From assembly GCA_033439265.1 (NCBI GenBank), contig JAVTVX010000027.1, positions 8,943,001-9,007,000 on the forward strand: a DNA stretch of 64,000 bases, written 5' to 3'. The position numbers and the translations under genes were made by a program. The DNA comes from Dillenia suffruticosa (Eukaryota > Streptophyta > Magnoliopsida > Dilleniales > Dilleniaceae). This document shows, one piece after another, positions 50,901 through 60,585 of the stretch (the stretch's first letter is position 1; the number at the start of each line of letters is the position of its first letter). The notes under the pieces were generated by a model. It had not been told where the DNA came from. It searched no databases and was given only the letters and a program-made list of their open reading frames with translations.

Positions 50901-53900
50901 TCAGGAACTTGAAGAGGCTAAGCAGGGTATGATAAAGTCCAAAGAAGAGGATGAGGGTGGGGACTTCTTGAAGTTCTTGAAGACTTGAGAAGGCCCATTG
51001 TAAATTCGAGTTTAAGGACAAACTCTTTGTTCAGGAGGTGGAGTAATGACATTTACAATGCATGTATATCATTGGAAAGAATTATTCTAGAAAGTACATA
51101 TCACTAGAAAGAGATCTTCTAGGAGGACATCGAGAAACTAGTAAGAGGGAGATATTTTAGAAAAATAGTAATTTCCTTATTTTAGTTGATAGCTATTTTT
51201 TTTTTTTAAATAGTAGTTATCTTAGTTTTGGAATTCTTTCATATTAGGAACGATTTTAGGAGTTTGTTTTTAGTAGAAAATCTATTATATTGTAAACCCT
51301 AGTTTTTCCTATTTAAAGGCAATTTGATTAATAAAGAAGTAAATCTAATTCTCATAAGAAATGTGATAGGAGACTTGTTAGGGATCCCCAACCTAGAGGG
51401 AAAACTCTAGCAAGGGAAGAGAGAAATTACGTGCAGAGTATCCATTGACCAGATCATGTACTAGGGCTCATATCTATTGGATTGCACTAATTCTGTTTAT
51501 AGACACCTTTAGTGTAAATGCAATTCAAGTATGTGTACATTGGCATTGAAATATACAAGCAAGGGCATATATCGATGCATAAGCATGCAGAATGAAACTT
51601 TTTTGGGTCCAGCACCAACAAAAGAATTAGAGTGCATTCCAACCAATCTAATGCTTCTCTCTATCTCTCTCTGATTATGTGGTTGAAGAGCTTTTCTGGT
51701 TCCTCATTAACTTGTTGCACATTGCATTTCTGCTTCACAACGTTCACAAAACTTAGATATTTTCTTTTTTGAGCTTTGAAAAATTCAATTCTACTGAATA
51801 AATGCTGTTAGGTTTGAATCTTTTTTGTGTTCATTAGTACTCTCATTGAGCAGAGCAAAAATGGGTTCTCGTTTTGTTCCATTTCACTTTGCCCTTCCAT
51901 TTCATCTTATCTACGTGTAATTCACTGATGTCATGAAAAATCTGAATCCGGTCAGTCATTTTTTTTTTAATTTAAGTTCCCAAATACATAAAAAGGTAGT
52001 AGCTGTTGTAAATGCTTTATATTTTCTATACTTGGTAGTCAAATGTCCACTGTAATGTTGGTAAATGATGTAGCCAGCTGGCAAGTTGTTTTCCTGATCT
52101 CTAAAGATGATTGTGTCATGATTATGGCTCCAGTGCAGATATTACCTGGCTTTTGCTGCATATGCTGGTTGCAATTTAGGTCTTGCAGCTGCTGCAGCTG
52201 CTCTTTGTGCTTATGTTGCTCCTGCTGCTGCAGGGTCTGGCATTCCTGAGGTTAAAGCTTATCTCAATGGTATTGATGCTTATTCCATATTAGCTCCAAG
52301 TACTCTCTTTGTGAAGGTAAGAAAGCATTTTTTCCCCTTTATGAAGACCAAAATGCACTTAACCTAATTGTACATTGTTTTTATGTTGCTAGGCTATTCC
52401 CACATTATTCTCCCTTTAATTTTTATTTTTTAATTGGCAGATTTTTGGTTCCATTCTTGGCGTTTCTGCTGGATTTGTGGTGGGTAAGGAAGGTCCTATG
52501 GTACACACAGGTGCTTGTATAGCGTCTTTACTGGGACAAGGGGGTTCCCGCAAGTACCGTTTGACTTGGAAGTGGCTTAGATACTTTAAGAATGATAGGG
52601 ATAGGCGAGATTTAATCACTTGTGGAGCTGCTGCTGGTGTGGCTGCTGCCTTTCGTGCACCAGTAGGTGGTGTCCTCTTTGCCCTTGAAGAAGCTGCTTC
52701 ATGGTGAACCCTACACTCTCTCTTTCTGCATGCATGTGTTTCGTTTCTATGATGCACAGTACCTGCACTCAAGCATTTGTGCATGCATGCTCCCTGTGCC
52801 CTCTAGTACTAGTGTGTTTGTTGCAGAGAGTGTAATTTTACTGGTTGAATAAGGAAAAAGATGTGTTACACTTGGTAGATAATGTGTTTCCTTGAGCAGA
52901 GAGAAAGTATTTACAGAATCTGTTGAGCATGTTTGTGGCTGGATAAGGCCCAACTTCGGTTTTTTGACGAACATGAGAAATCCTACTTAGAGAGTGTTTA
53001 TAATGCTTTTCCATGATAATCTCATGGAGCTTGCTTGCTGTCTTCTGAATTGTGCTTCTCCTACAACCTACGCTCTAGTTCTTCTAGTTTTTTGCTCATC
53101 TTCTAAGAGAGGAATTGTCATACTTGATGTGATACAGGTGGCGGAGTGCACTTCTTTGGAGGACATTTTTCACAACAGCCATAGTTGCTATTGTTTTGAG
53201 AGCATTCATTGAATATTGCTGGAGTGGTAGCTGTGGACTATTTGGGCAAGGTGGGCTGATAATGTACGATGTTAGTTCAGCTGAGGCTACATACAGTGCC
53301 CCAGATTTGTTAGCTGTGATCCTCCTGGGAGTTATTGGAGGCATATTTGGAAGCCTATATAACTATCTTGTGGATAAGGTCCTTCGCACTTATGCCATCA
53401 TTAACGGGTATGTTCAACCTTTCTTTTATTATAATTGTTTTGACAGAAATCACTGCATTGATTTTTTATTTTTTATTTTTTATTTTGTGAAAAGATTTTT
53501 AGGTAGTGAGATAGCACAAATATGTGTCGACATGTGCACACTATACTGCATTGGCACTTCTAAAAGTGGTGATGTCCGTGTTGGAGTAGGACACTATATT
53601 CAGACATGATATGATACTACCACTTGTAACTCATGGTAATAGATTTTAACTTTTCCGGGCAACCATTTCCATGTCCTATTGTTTCCCATGTCCTGTGTTC
53701 CTTTTTGATCTTCAGAATCAGCAGACCTCCCACAACGGATAGCAAGCAACTTAGAAATTTGAAAGGTAGATAGAAAGAAATATAGTTAAACACCTATCAC
53801 TGCTGTGGTCTCCGTACTGTTTTGACCATACATATCTGTGTTAAGATCAGTACATGGTTTGACCTGATTGATTCCATTGGGACCTTGCTTTGCAACAATG

Positions 53901-55434
53901 GCCGACGGTGAGAATGTCGACATGAGCAGCAGCAGTTCTCAATGTTTTGATCCAGTGCTAACGGCGTTTGGGGACTGCAGTCAATGGTGGCTGCTGTTTC
54001 TTTTTTCCGAGTTTAAATTGTATCTCATTCTTTCTCTCCTGTTATGCAGAAAAGGTGCCGCATTCAAGATCTTGCTTGTTGTCACAATCTCTATCATCAC
54101 TTCATGCTGTGCATTTGGCCTTCCATGGCTTGCTGAATGCATTGAATGTCCCAGTAATCCCAAAGTGAGCTGCCCGACTATCGGTGAATCTGGCAACTAC
54201 AAAAGCTTCCAGTGTCAGGCAGGCTATTATAATGACCTTGCTTCTCTCTTTCTAAACACGAACGATGATGCTATCAGAAACCTGTTCAGCACCGATACAC
54301 ACAAGGAATTTCGTATTTCCACACTCTTCATTTTCTTTACTGCAATCTACTGTCTGGGAATAATCACCTATGGCATAGCTATACCCTCCGGGCTCTTCAT
54401 TCCGGTCATTCTTGCTGGTGCAACATATGGTCGCCTTGTTGGGAGACTCTTTGAGTCCATCTCTAAACTTGACACAGGTCTTTTTGCTCTACTTGGAGCT
54501 GCCTCTCTTCTGGGGGGAACCATGAGAATGACAGTTTCGCTTTGCGTTATTCTTCTTGAGCTTACAAACGATTTGTTATTGCTTCCGCTAGTGATGCTCG
54601 TTCTCCTCATCTCCAAAACAATAGCTGATAGCTTCAACAAAGGTGTTTATGACCAGATTGTAAAATTGAAAGGGCTGCCCTACTTGGAAGCACATGCTGA
54701 ACCATACATGAGGCATCTGGTCGCAGGTGATGTGGTTTCTGGTCCATTAGTTACCTTTGCTGGCATCGAGAGAGTGGGGAACATACTACATGCTCTCAAA
54801 ACAACGGGTCACAATGGGTTCCCAGTGATTGATGAGCCACCATTTTCGGATACCTCAGAACTGTGCGGGCTTGTTCTGAGGTCTCATTTACTTGTTTTGC
54901 TCAAGGGAAAGAATTTCTCTAAGGATAAAGTGCCTTGTGAGGAGGAGATAATCCAGAAATTCGCGACATTTGATTTTGGTAAGGCAGGTTCAGGGAAGGG
55001 AGTCAGATTGGAGGATCTAGATATTTCAGAGGAAGAGATGGAAATGTTTGTCGATCTTCATCCTATTACAAATGCGTCTCCTTATACTGTGGTGGAGACA
55101 ATGTCTCTTGCCAAAGCTGCAATTTTGTTTCGCCAACTTGGTCTCAGGCACATGTGCGTTGTACCAACGTCCCAAGGGGTAAGATCCTCTCTGCTTGTGT
55201 GCCCAGGTGCACCCAATAAACACTATTGGCATAATATAGGACAGAACTCTGCATGCTGTAACTGACTGACCACACCACAATTCAGCTTGTGCTATTTATG
55301 GTTTATTCTGTATATCATTTTCATTTTTTTTTTTTTGGCTGCAGAGACCTCCGATTGTTGGTATTCTGACGAGACATGACTTCATGCCGGAGCATATCCT
55401 TGGACTCTATCCTCATATGAATCCTCACAAGTAA
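44911..55434 (+). CDS. CLC-C: CLC-c type chloride channel/transporter, complete (7 coding exons, 770 aa)
   Basis: Exons 44911-45092, 46792-46992, 52139-52316, 52441-52703, 53138-53407, 54050-55178 and 55345-55434 join in phase to 770 codons plus TAA, close to Arabidopsis CLC-c. The N-terminus has TTSQIAIVGANVCPIESLDY, conserved in plant CLCs. Channel signatures are present: GSGIPEVKAYLNG (selectivity filter with Ser, the chloride-type residue, not Pro of the nitrate exchanger CLC-a), GKEGPMVHTGACIA (gating Glu), and GGVLFALEEAASWW. Two cytosolic CBS domains follow (about 54,700-55,430), ending with RPPIVGILTRHDFMPEHILG. The product moves Cl- across the vacuolar membrane in guard cells and under salt stress in known relatives. 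One oddity is IINGKG at the exon 5/6 joint, where relatives have Glu for the Gly. Intron 2 is 5.1 kb because of an LTR element. Confidence 0.95.
45480..45765 (+). other. Coding-looking segment of unknown origin in CLC-c intron 1
   Basis: Translation of 45,559-45,765 gives a 68-residue frame (YESCPTIISYANMILGTVTE ... CFPEKESGATEFEVVL) with balanced amino acid composition. The preceding 45,490-45,550 gives ICAPALMSPEEVLA in another frame. It looks like a decayed fragment of an expressed gene, but I do not recognise the family. It is not needed for the CLC-c frame. Confidence 0.3.
47582..48004 (+). repeat. 5' LTR
   Basis: Starts TGAATTGGAAAG and ends CTCATATCA. It matches the 3' LTR along its length (AATTATTCTA, ATCTTAGTTTTGG, ATCTATTATATTGTAA, GGGAAAACTCTAGCAAGGGAA, AGGGCTCATATC). 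It appears to lack about 20 bp present near the start of the 3' copy. Confidence 0.85.
48008..48020 (+). other. Primer-binding site (initiator tRNA-Met type)
   Basis: TGGTATCACAGCC lies 3 bp after the 5' LTR and matches the standard plant LTR-element site TGGTATCAGAGC except for one base. It would prime minus-strand DNA synthesis. Confidence 0.8.
48340..48640 (+). pseudogene. Captured fragment resembling a plant methyl-CpG-binding domain (MBD) protein
   Basis: The frame gives WYLETNCPQTKKKRKQ, then IEEKVEAGKVVSLPPRWIKE, a stop, and HPYYTDPVA. The LPPxWIKE...DPYYTDPV pattern is the core of plant MBD domains, and YLET is the usual following element. It is intronless and broken by one stop at 48,604. 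Identification is by motif memory only. Confidence 0.6.
48641..49100 (+). pseudogene. Captured host-gene fragment, family not recognised
   Basis: The translation is protein-like: VPSSLFGRLAYLPPGQVISL, PHSIPSHVGPYHSIPAVSSL, QNWQNQQEASEGQ, then after shifts AAQTSTEEGQIRESIEKSYM. The His/Pro/Gln-rich composition suggests a nuclear or regulatory protein. Several frameshifts and stops. It lies between the MBD-like and MED15a pieces. Confidence 0.45.
49110..50370 (+). pseudogene. Captured MED15a (Mediator subunit 15a) fragment
   Basis: The Gln-rich translation runs NLDSRQGGSLSSLRQVAVGS, VSSPQQASVNT, LKQLQQCHQRH, MNDVNDMKMRQIGVQPGAF, SPMPGDSEK, TGSVVSMIDKMAGSAPGNGS, MTKCRLQARNFVT and MPLNVVSSAG, in the order found in plant MED15a. 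MED15 links transcription factors to RNA polymerase II, and the donor gene must lie elsewhere. The copy has no introns, several frameshifts and stops (many explicable by single C-to-T changes), and internal deletions. It ends abruptly at about 50,370 where PRP3 sequence begins. Confidence 0.85.
50371..50595 (+). pseudogene. Captured PRP3 (U4/U6 snRNP splicing factor) fragment
   Basis: The translation GLTNIPNIKAVKRTHELAAK, MGFHQDPEFAPLINMFPSQL and LDAVGREVDEHGNVINV is the conserved central stretch of plant PRP3. It is in the same frame as the end of the MED15a piece, with one TAG at 50,518. It ends at about 50,595 where paladin-like sequence begins. PRP3 is a U4/U6.U5 tri-snRNP component; this piece is too small to function. 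Confidence 0.8.
50596..50658 (+). pseudogene. Captured paladin-like phosphatase fragment
   Basis: About 20 codons, VPIT followed by FAFNCQMGKGRTA, resemble the Cys-containing signature of paladin (FNCQMGRGRTTTG). Same frame as its neighbours. A short match, so only moderate confidence. Confidence 0.5.
50659..50988 (+). pseudogene. Captured plant coiled-coil (paramyosin-like) protein fragment
   Basis: LKEQVEAKARDLGQTKLRIE, then after a TAA EEITRWKVATEQEA, and after a TAG LHQELEEAKQGMIKSKEE: heptad-rich sequence like plant myosin/paramyosin-like proteins. It continues the same frame to a TGA at 50,986-50,988, 45 bp before the purine tract. The exact donor is not identified. Confidence 0.55.
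51047..51475 (+). repeat. 3' LTR
   Basis: Homologous to 47,582-48,004. The start is uncertain between 51,047 (TGACATTT, close to the purine tract) and 51,063 (TGTATATC). The end at GGGCTCATATCT is set by comparison with the 5' copy. Confidence 0.8.
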
Positions 55435-55830
55435 AGCGGCTACTGAATTCATCTACAGTTTTATGTATCCCAATTCCAGTAGGTGTTCATTAATATTTCT
55501 GTAGGGTCGTGGGGGATGGGTCAAGGCAGTGTTTGGACTTTTGAAAATGAGATGTAGATTATCTGATTTTGGCGTGCGTAGAAAAGCAATAGGCAATATT
55601 GTACACAAGATGACTGCCTCCAAAAGGCCACTGAAGCGAATAAGGCACACACAAGCGTGTTTAGATGATTTCATGCCCATTTGCAAGCCAGACACGGGCA
55701 GACAATCCTCCATAGTAAAAGGGTTTATTGTTGTGCCTTATTTATTTATTTATTTATTTATTTCCTTTTATTCTTGAAATTTGTTGTATCATTAAATTTT
55801 TGTCACAAGAAATAAAAAAAAATAAAATAA
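55435..55830 (+). terminator. 3' untranslated region and poly(A) signal region of the CLC-c gene
   Basis: T-rich tracts (TTTATTTATTTATT at 55,740-55,760) followed by AATAAA-like repeats from 55,811 are consistent with plant 3' end formation. The cleavage site is not determined. Confidence 0.4.
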
Positions 55831-56237
55831 AATTTTGTATGTTTCCTGGTATGATGTCAAGTACAAATTTGTCACGTGGGAATTCTTCATTTTAATTAGT
55901 GTGCAACTTTTTCATATTCAACCATAAACAAGCAACTGTTCAAGTCTAATTTTTGTTTGAGCTTTGTGAAAACATTTAGCATTGCAAAAAGAAAAATTTA
56001 CAAGTAAGATGCTTCTCATAAATTCCTCCATTCCTTACCCAACAAGTGGAGTCTGTGAATAATGAAATTATCATCTATAATTATAATATATCATTCACGG
56101 GACATTAAATTTATAAGTCAGACAAGGAGTGTGTGAGCTAGTTAAACTTGTGTGTTCCTTTTGACCTGAGATTGCCGCTTGAATGATATAACGGGAAGGT
56201 TACCTGACATTGGTTGGTGCAGCTGGTCAAGGGATCG

Positions 56238-56495
56238 TATTATTCCATCATTTTTGGGATTCAACTCAAGGTGGAAGCAGAAAAAATGAATGTTGGGAGA
56301 TCCATCCCCACAAAGTGAACCCTACAGCGATCGATTCAGAATAGTCAAGGCAAAACTCTGGGACTGTATTATTCCATCATTTTCGGGGTTCGACTCAGGG
56401 TGGAAGCAGAAAAAATGGATGTTGAGAGATCCATCCCTACAAAGCGAGCCCTACAGCGATCGATTCAGAATAGTCAATATAAAACTTTAAACACT
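56238..56495. repeat. 129 bp tandem duplication
   Basis: Two adjacent copies starting TATTATTCCATCATTTT at 56,238 and 56,367, differing at few positions. The unit is 43 codons, so a frame runs through both copies, but its translation is not recognised. Confidence 0.9.
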
Positions 56496-56521
56496 AGACA
56501 GTAGTCTAATCAAGATATAAA

Positions 56522-56552
<31 letters not shown>

Positions 56553-56799
56553 ACCGGAAGGTTTATTTGTTAAACACGGTTGTCTGGCGTACACACAACC
56601 GACCAGACATACAAACAAGGATTCTGTTGATTTGATGGTCAACATTCCACTAGGAGGTGGAGGATTAATAATGATATCAATGGGACCAGCTGAAGATGAA
56701 GTGTTTAAAGGTATGACAAATGGGCTCGAATGTGGTCAAGACTCAAGGCTAGAGAATATCTGAGGCAAGAACAGGCTGAATTTTACGAACGAAAAAAAT

Positions 56800-56800
<1 letters not shown>

Positions 56801-56837
<37 letters not shown>
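56801..56837. repeat. (GA)n microsatellite
   Basis: About 18 GA units. Confidence 0.95.
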
Positions 56838-56841
<4 letters not shown>

Positions 56842-57736
56842 TAAGAAAGTAATCGGACCATTTATTCATCTCTTTTGCTGCAGTGGATAAAGTATCCTTC
56901 AATCGTGGCACCATTTGCCATGGAGGCAGATGCCAACCTAGTTCTCTCCAATCACATTTATACCACCATTTGCCTATTTCTCTATCCATACTAAATTCCC
57001 CAATGTAGCTATTATGTTATCGCTAACAAACGCGCATAAAGATGAGCTCTCAATTCGAGTATTGCATGACCCACTTGCGGATATGGCTAAGCTCAAGTGT
57101 TGTAGTAAACCTTTGCACCATGTACGAGACAAGTCAACCCATCACGTTTGAGTGGGAGGTTGGAATTTGGGTCTTGGACCCAAAAGGGTGTTCATGATGA
57201 GTCGACCTGACCCGATCCGGTCTTAATTAGTCAAAAAGCTATGGGAGAAAAAGGAAAAGATTCTTTGTTTATCCATATTTTACTTTTTAAGTCAAGAATA
57301 TTCTCTTGGCCCTTTTATCATCTATTCAAATATCCTTCTGAATGCTCACAAGGTTCTTCTTCCTTGATCATAATCTTTTAAAAAATGTCCTCTCCTCACA
57401 CCCTCTCCTTTGAAACCCATCTAACCTCTTGGATTTCTTGATCTTATAACTTTGATTACTTCTTTCAAACCAACAACAACAAAGGCATCAGTGTGTGTAT
57501 TTTATTTCTATCCAACAATTTTTAAGAAATTGATACCAACAATTATTAATAATTCGGACTAAAAAGATAAAAAAACAAAAGACATAAACTAAAAATTTAT
57601 GTTAACACCATAACATATAACTTGCCTTCCTGGCTTTGTCGATGATAACAACTCTCTCCTAGAGTTGAAACCTGGTTCAATCCAAAATTAATTTACCAAA
57701 ACAAAAAAAAAAAAACGAAAAAATTGCTGGGGTGCT

Positions 57737-58759
57737 CTATGTAGCAGGGCAGCACTCTTTGTTAATGAATTCATCCACTTCGGTAAATAACAAAGAAGAC
57801 TCGGGCAATTCTGGAAACACGTAAAATGCGTGAATCGTCTTCGGATACTCCACCACTCTCGCCTCCTTTCCCATTCTCTTCAGCCACTCGTAATAAGCCC
57901 GCTGCCTATCCTGCAACGGGTCCAAACCCGCCACGAACACCAGCGTCTTCGGATATTCAATACCCGAAATATCCGCTGCATTCGGCCCGCTCACGTTTGA
58001 TGCCTCGTGGTCCCGATCCGACCCCTCCGGCAAAAACACCTTCCATAGCCAGTCCGTTCTCTTCGTCGACACGATCGGCGACTCGGGCATCCGGAGCTCC
58101 GAGCCGGTTCTCTCTTCTCCTCCGAAGAAGGGCTGTATCGAAACCAGGCCCTTTAACTTGATGTTGCGGAATTCGGACAGCCCTGCCCGAACCGCCACGT
58201 GATGGGCCAAATTGGCGCCGGCGCTGTCACCTGCGAGGAAACAGCGGGTCAAATCGGCGGATTCCGGCAGGACTGTATTTTCGTCGAGGAAGCGGAGGAC
58301 GTCGAAGCCGTCGTCGTATTGGGAAGGGTAGCGATGTTCGGGAGTGAGGCGGTAGTTGATGGAGACAACTAGGGCGGAGACGCGGCTAGAGAAGCGGCGG
58401 CAGACGGCGTTGTAGGCCTTGGAGTCGGGGCTGAGGAAGGCGAAGCCTCCGCCGTGGAAGAAGATAATGACAGGGAGCTTGTCGGTTGTTGAGGAGGCGG
58501 AGAAGGGCGTGAAGATGCGGAACCAGAGATTGCGGGAGGAGTCGACGACGACGTCGGAGGAGGTGACGCCGGAGATGGGGGAAACAGGAGAGGGAGGAGA
58601 TCGGAAATCGAGGAGTTTGAGGAAACGGCGATTAATGGTGCCGTTATCACGGCGACAGGCGTCAGTCATGGCGGAAAGTAAGGTAATTGAGATTCTAGTC
58701 TTGAATGGAAGTTCAGAGGAAGATGGGGGTTGATCAGGTTTTGTCTCGCTCAGGCTCAT
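57737..58759 (-). CDS. CXE18: CXE18-like carboxylesterase (alpha/beta hydrolase), intronless, 340 aa
   Basis: An intact frame from ATG at 58,757-58,759. Motifs in order: TINRRFLKLLDF near residue 40; the oxyanion-hole motif HGGGFAFLSP (about residues 100-110); NYRLTPEHRYPSQYDDG; the nucleophile serine in GDSAGANLAHH (about residue 178); ISIQPFFGGEER; the catalytic Asp in AGLDPLQD (about 282); the catalytic His in IHAFYVFPELPE (about 312). This is the plant CXE/GID1-type hydrolase family, closest by memory to Arabidopsis CXE18. Lack of introns and length around 340 are normal for that family. It has the triad Ser, unlike GID1 hormone receptors' His replacement, so it should be an active esterase on small esters; the physiological substrate is unknown. 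Its GC content is much higher than its surroundings. Confidence 0.93.
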   Translation of the reverse strand: MSLSETKPDQPPSSSELPFKTRISITLLSAMTDACRRDNGTINRRFLKLLDFRSPPSPVSPISGVTSSDVVVDSSRNLWFRIFTPFSASSTTDKLPVIIFFHGGGFAFLSPDSKAYNAVCRRFSSRVSALVVSINYRLTPEHRYPSQYDDGFDVLRFLDENTVLPESADLTRCFLAGDSAGANLAHHVAVRAGLSEFRNIKLKGLVSIQPFFGGEERTGSELRMPESPIVSTKRTDWLWKVFLPEGSDRDHEASNVSGPNAADISGIEYPKTLVFVAGLDPLQDRQRAYYEWLKRMGKEARVVEYPKTIHAFYVFPELPESSLLFTEVDEFINKECCPAT

Positions 58760-58860
58760 CTTTTCTCTTTCTTTCTTTCTTCACAACTTGGCAATGACAA
58801 TGAAACTGAACCAACCAACGGCTATTTGAAGAGAAAGATGGGAAAATGAATAAATAAAGA
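58760..58860 (-). promoter_or_regulatory. Probable leader and weak TATA-like region of the carboxylesterase gene
   Basis: On the minus strand a TCTTTATTTATTC stretch (about 58,846-58,860) lies some 90 bp before the ATG, followed by a GAAAGAAAGAAAGAGAAAAG purine leader. Position suits a TATA-like element, but support is weak. Confidence 0.3.
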
Positions 58861-60577
58861 GGGGGAGGTTGGGATTGGGTGGTGGGAAGGTGCAGGTGCA
58901 AAATTCAACCCCCACCATGTTTTTTCTCTGCGGCCCTTCTTTGCTATAACCATAGAATGCAACCCCTTGTCCTATTTGGTTGTTTTATATTTGAAAGAAT
59001 ATTTTATATTTTTTGAAAGTTTATAATTAAAATTTATTTTTGTGGGTCCCGCAAGACCCAAAAATAGCTTAAATTTTATGAGGGTTGGTTAAGTTTGCTG
59101 AACCTTAATATCCCAATTTATAACCGCAGCTGTCACCCGTACCACTCTGCACATTAATTGCATATGACTTTCGTTTCCACAATACTGTCCGCACCGCAGC
59201 GGCTCCGTCTCCAACCCAAGCCATAATTTAAAACTTTTATTTATAATATGTATGTCTGAAATTCTATATTTTCCATGTTGCCCAGCTTAAATAAAATCTA
59301 ATTTTTTATTTTATTTTATTTACATTTATATTTTACTGTTATTCAAAGATTATGCAGTTGGCTCATCCGTGATCACCATGCTAGGTTGTAGAAAAATATA
59401 TAAATATAAAAAAACATATTTTTATATAGATATTAATTATTTTTTAAAATTATTATAATAATCATATTCTATAAAATGATCAAATTAGCAAAATAATATA
59501 AAAAATAAAAGTTATAATTAAATAAGTTAATAATTAATTAAATATGAAAAAATTTGTATATATTAAAAATATAAAAATTTTTATATAAATATTAATTAAT
59601 TTAATATATTAAAATATTAATATCGAGAAATGTTCAGAAATCATAGTCATCGTAACCGTTCATACATGTAAAACATTACTAGTTAATAAATTTAAAATTT
59701 TACAGTAGGAGCGACCCATTACATATTAAAACTAAATAAATTTATCAGTGCTACATATGGAGTGCTCCTTTTTTTTTCTTTCTTTTTGATATATCGGGAG
59801 GTTGCGTGAGGGAAAAGATATTAATTAAATTATAACTTATTACCTTTTTCTTTTTTTCTTAAATTATGATTTTTGGTATCTGCATTTGTCATATTTATGT
59901 CAACTTCATTCGCCCAGTCCTCTTACTTAGCATACAAGCAAAAGGATTAACGTGCCGTCTGAAGAAAAGAAATACCAAAAATAACATCTTTTTAATTGCT
60001 TAAAAAGATGAATTGTTGCTTTTTCTTGTTTTTGTTTTGCAAGTTTATCCTTTGGTGTGATTAGCCCTAATCTTTTCAAAGTGGATTAGAATGACTTCAA
60101 ATCTTATTAAAGGTTCTAATTTGCATAAGCATTCATTTTGCTTATTTTGTGCTAAATATTAACCTACCAATTCTTTTGTGTTTGTTTCTACTCTTGGATC
60201 TTTTATTTTTTTTACTACTATTTATTTTATGTACTTTCATTTTTTTCTTTCTTTTTTTCTTTAAAGAGATTAACATGAGCCCAATTGATTTTTACTCCTT
60301 TAAGAGTACAACCTAACTCAAATTGGATTTACTTAAATTTAATACGGTTATACCGATGGATTTTAAAAAAATAGAATTAGAATTATTTTAAAAATTAAAT
60401 GAAAGTCAAGGAAAAATGTATGATTTAGGATACATTTAAAATAAATATAAAACTTAGACTAATAAAATTGATGGAGGTGGATTTAACTCTACAGATAATT
60501 GCTTCGCTGACTTGCATGTGAGATTGGATTGACGAGGAGTTTTCGGAGCCTTCGTGATTGATGAGACCTACAAATAC
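58861..60577. other. AT-rich intergenic DNA, no gene seen
   Basis: Very AT-rich from 59,390 to 59,640. Short frames only; no repeat structure beyond low complexity. Confidence 0.55.
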
Positions 60578-60585
60578 TGTGGGAG

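Larger units (their letters stand above)
47582..51476 (+). mobile_element. Non-autonomous LTR retroelement packed with host-gene fragments, in CLC-c intron 2
   Basis: Two related LTRs (47,582-48,004 and about 51,047-51,475) flank a 3.0 kb interior. A primer-binding site complementary to initiator Met tRNA follows the 5' LTR, and a purine-rich AGGAGGTGGAG tract (51,033-51,043) precedes the 3' LTR. The interior has no reverse transcriptase, integrase or protease. It starts with a short gag-like leader (48,028-48,125), followed by intronless pieces of MBD-like, unknown, MED15a, PRP3, paladin-like and coiled-coil genes. TTGG occurs on both outer sides (47,577-47,580 and 51,477-51,480), a possible remnant of the target duplication. 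The LTRs differ mainly by C/G in the 3' copy versus T/A in the 5' copy, so the insertion is not young. Sense orientation to CLC-c. Confidence 0.85.
55831..57736. other. Intergenic DNA between CLC-c and the carboxylesterase gene
   Basis: Holds a 129 bp tandem duplication (56,238-56,495), an AT run (56,521-56,552) and a GA run (56,801-56,837). No gene supported. Confidence 0.5.

Noticed and set aside
53868-54049. Upstream in-frame extension of the last large CLC-c exon, giving a 465-codon ORF
   Set aside because: The extension is intron sequence. The acceptor GTTATGCAG at 54,049 and phase agreement with exon 5 place the exon start at 54,050, and the extension does not resemble CLC proteins.
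58369-58733. Frames overlapping the carboxylesterase on both strands
   Set aside because: Shadow frames produced by the GC-rich coding sequence of the esterase; they show Ser/Pro or Arg/Glu bias only.
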